6,162 nt of DNA, taken from the NCBI GenBank assembly GCA_900544195.1, contig UQUJ01000098.1, forward strand, positions 1 through 6,162, in the 5' to 3' direction. The first letter of the stretch is position 1. The number at the start of each line of letters is the position of its first letter. The notes under the pieces were generated by a model that saw only the letters and a program-made list of their open reading frames with translations, made no database searches and was not told where the DNA came from. Source of the DNA: an uncultured Alistipes sp. GTDB lineage: Bacteria; Bacteroidota; Bacteroidia; Bacteroidales; UBA932. A program made the translations under genes and the position numbers. This document shows, in pieces, positions 5,977 to 6,162 of this stretch.

Positions 5977-6032
5977 TTTTATAGAATTTTTAACTTATGG
6001 AAAATCTAAAATCTCCGTAAAATCCACTTTTG
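5959..6032. repeat. Three AAAAGTnG repeats upstream of the ATPase gene
   Basis: Read on the minus strand, AAAAGT followed by G or T and then G occurs at about 6025-6032 (ACAAAAGTGGATTTTAC), 5973-5980 (ATAAAAGTTGCTTTTTC) and 5959-5966 (TCAAAAGTGAATTCTTA). The copies share the core and a T-rich tail. The two nearer copies flank the candidate -33 element, a plausible place for operators. A 7-nt tandem duplication AAAATCT lies between them at 6001-6014. All of this sits in A/T-rich DNA, so part of the likeness may be compositional. Confidence 0.4.
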
Positions 6033-6067
6033 TATAAGCGGTTTGGGGACTTGTACCCTTCAGAGTG

Positions 6068-6086
6068 TGTTCGTTCTGGACGAACA
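6068..6086. repeat. Small perfect inverted repeat
   Basis: TGTTCGT (6068-6074) and ACGAACA (6080-6086) form a 7-bp stem around a 5-nt loop. It is 9 nt from the larger GC-rich hairpin at 6095-6120. The two together look like part of a structured intergenic element or transcript end. Confidence 0.5.
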
Positions 6087-6094
6087 TGAATAAA

Positions 6095-6120
6095 TCCCGC
6101 CAGCGGCGGGGCTGGCGGGA
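6095..6120 (-). terminator. GC-rich hairpin, possible end of a gene to the right
   Basis: TCCCGCCAGC (6095-6104) pairs perfectly with GCTGGCGGGA (6111-6120) around a 6-nt loop. On the minus strand the stem is followed by TTTATTC, a weak U-rich tail. It could therefore terminate a leftward gene lying beyond the window. It could equally be an intergenic palindromic repeat, since another palindrome follows at the window edge. Confidence 0.42.
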
Positions 6121-6148
6121 AGGGAGTCATATTGATTCTATTGCGTCA

Positions 6149-6162
6149 TGCCCGCGGGGGCA
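6149..6162. repeat. Palindrome cut by the window edge
   Basis: TGCCC (6149-6153) and GGGCA (6158-6162) flank GCGG. The symmetry may continue past the window end, given the preceding GCGTCA. It may be one arm of a longer palindromic intergenic repeat; only part is visible. Confidence 0.35.

Overview
The window looks like a chromosomal segment from a member of the Bacteroidales (Bacteroidota), probably not a low-GC one. Three things support this. The glutamyl-tRNA synthetase has the Bacteroidetes form of the protein. Candidate promoters match the Bacteroidetes -33/-7 pattern (TTTG, about 19 nt, TAnnTTTG) and there are no Shine-Dalgarno sequences. The lipoprotein and the AAA/DUF4143-type ATPase belong to families common in that phylum. 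I cannot name the genus.

All five convincing genes are on the minus strand, so transcription runs from right to left. From right to left: (a) 5916-6162 is non-coding, with GC-rich inverted repeats at the edge and a repeat-rich A/T promoter region; (b) 4710-5915 is an intact AAA-family ATPase with a lower GC content than the other genes; (c) 4083-4709 has no gene and holds several hairpins and a candidate greA promoter and leader; (d) 3612-4082 greA, 3203-3607 a HIT-family protein and 2107-3216 a lipoprotein form a tight operon, with a 4-nt gap and then a 14-nt overlap, closed by a clear intrinsic terminator at 2055-2090; (e) 243-1988 is gltX, with its own candidate promoter lying inside that terminator; (f) 1-242 is non-coding and holds a cluster of CCGGAGAAA-type repeats, a strong stem-loop, and a terminator-like hairpin facing the other way.

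The core genes are housekeeping: tRNA charging (gltX), rescue of arrested RNA polymerase (greA) and nucleotide hydrolysis (HIT protein). The lipoprotein is a TlpA/AhpC-like thioredoxin-fold protein in which the redox CxxC pair has been replaced, so it probably has a binding or structural role rather than a disulfide-exchange one. The ATPase looks like an accessory gene placed beside this block.

I do not see a clear new multi-gene system. The items most worth a second look are the left-end repeat cluster, the accessory ATPase with its repeated upstream motif and palindromic flank, the structured greA leader, the terminator/promoter overlap before gltX, the cysteine-less thioredoxin-fold lipoprotein, and the enlarged anticodon-binding part of GltX.
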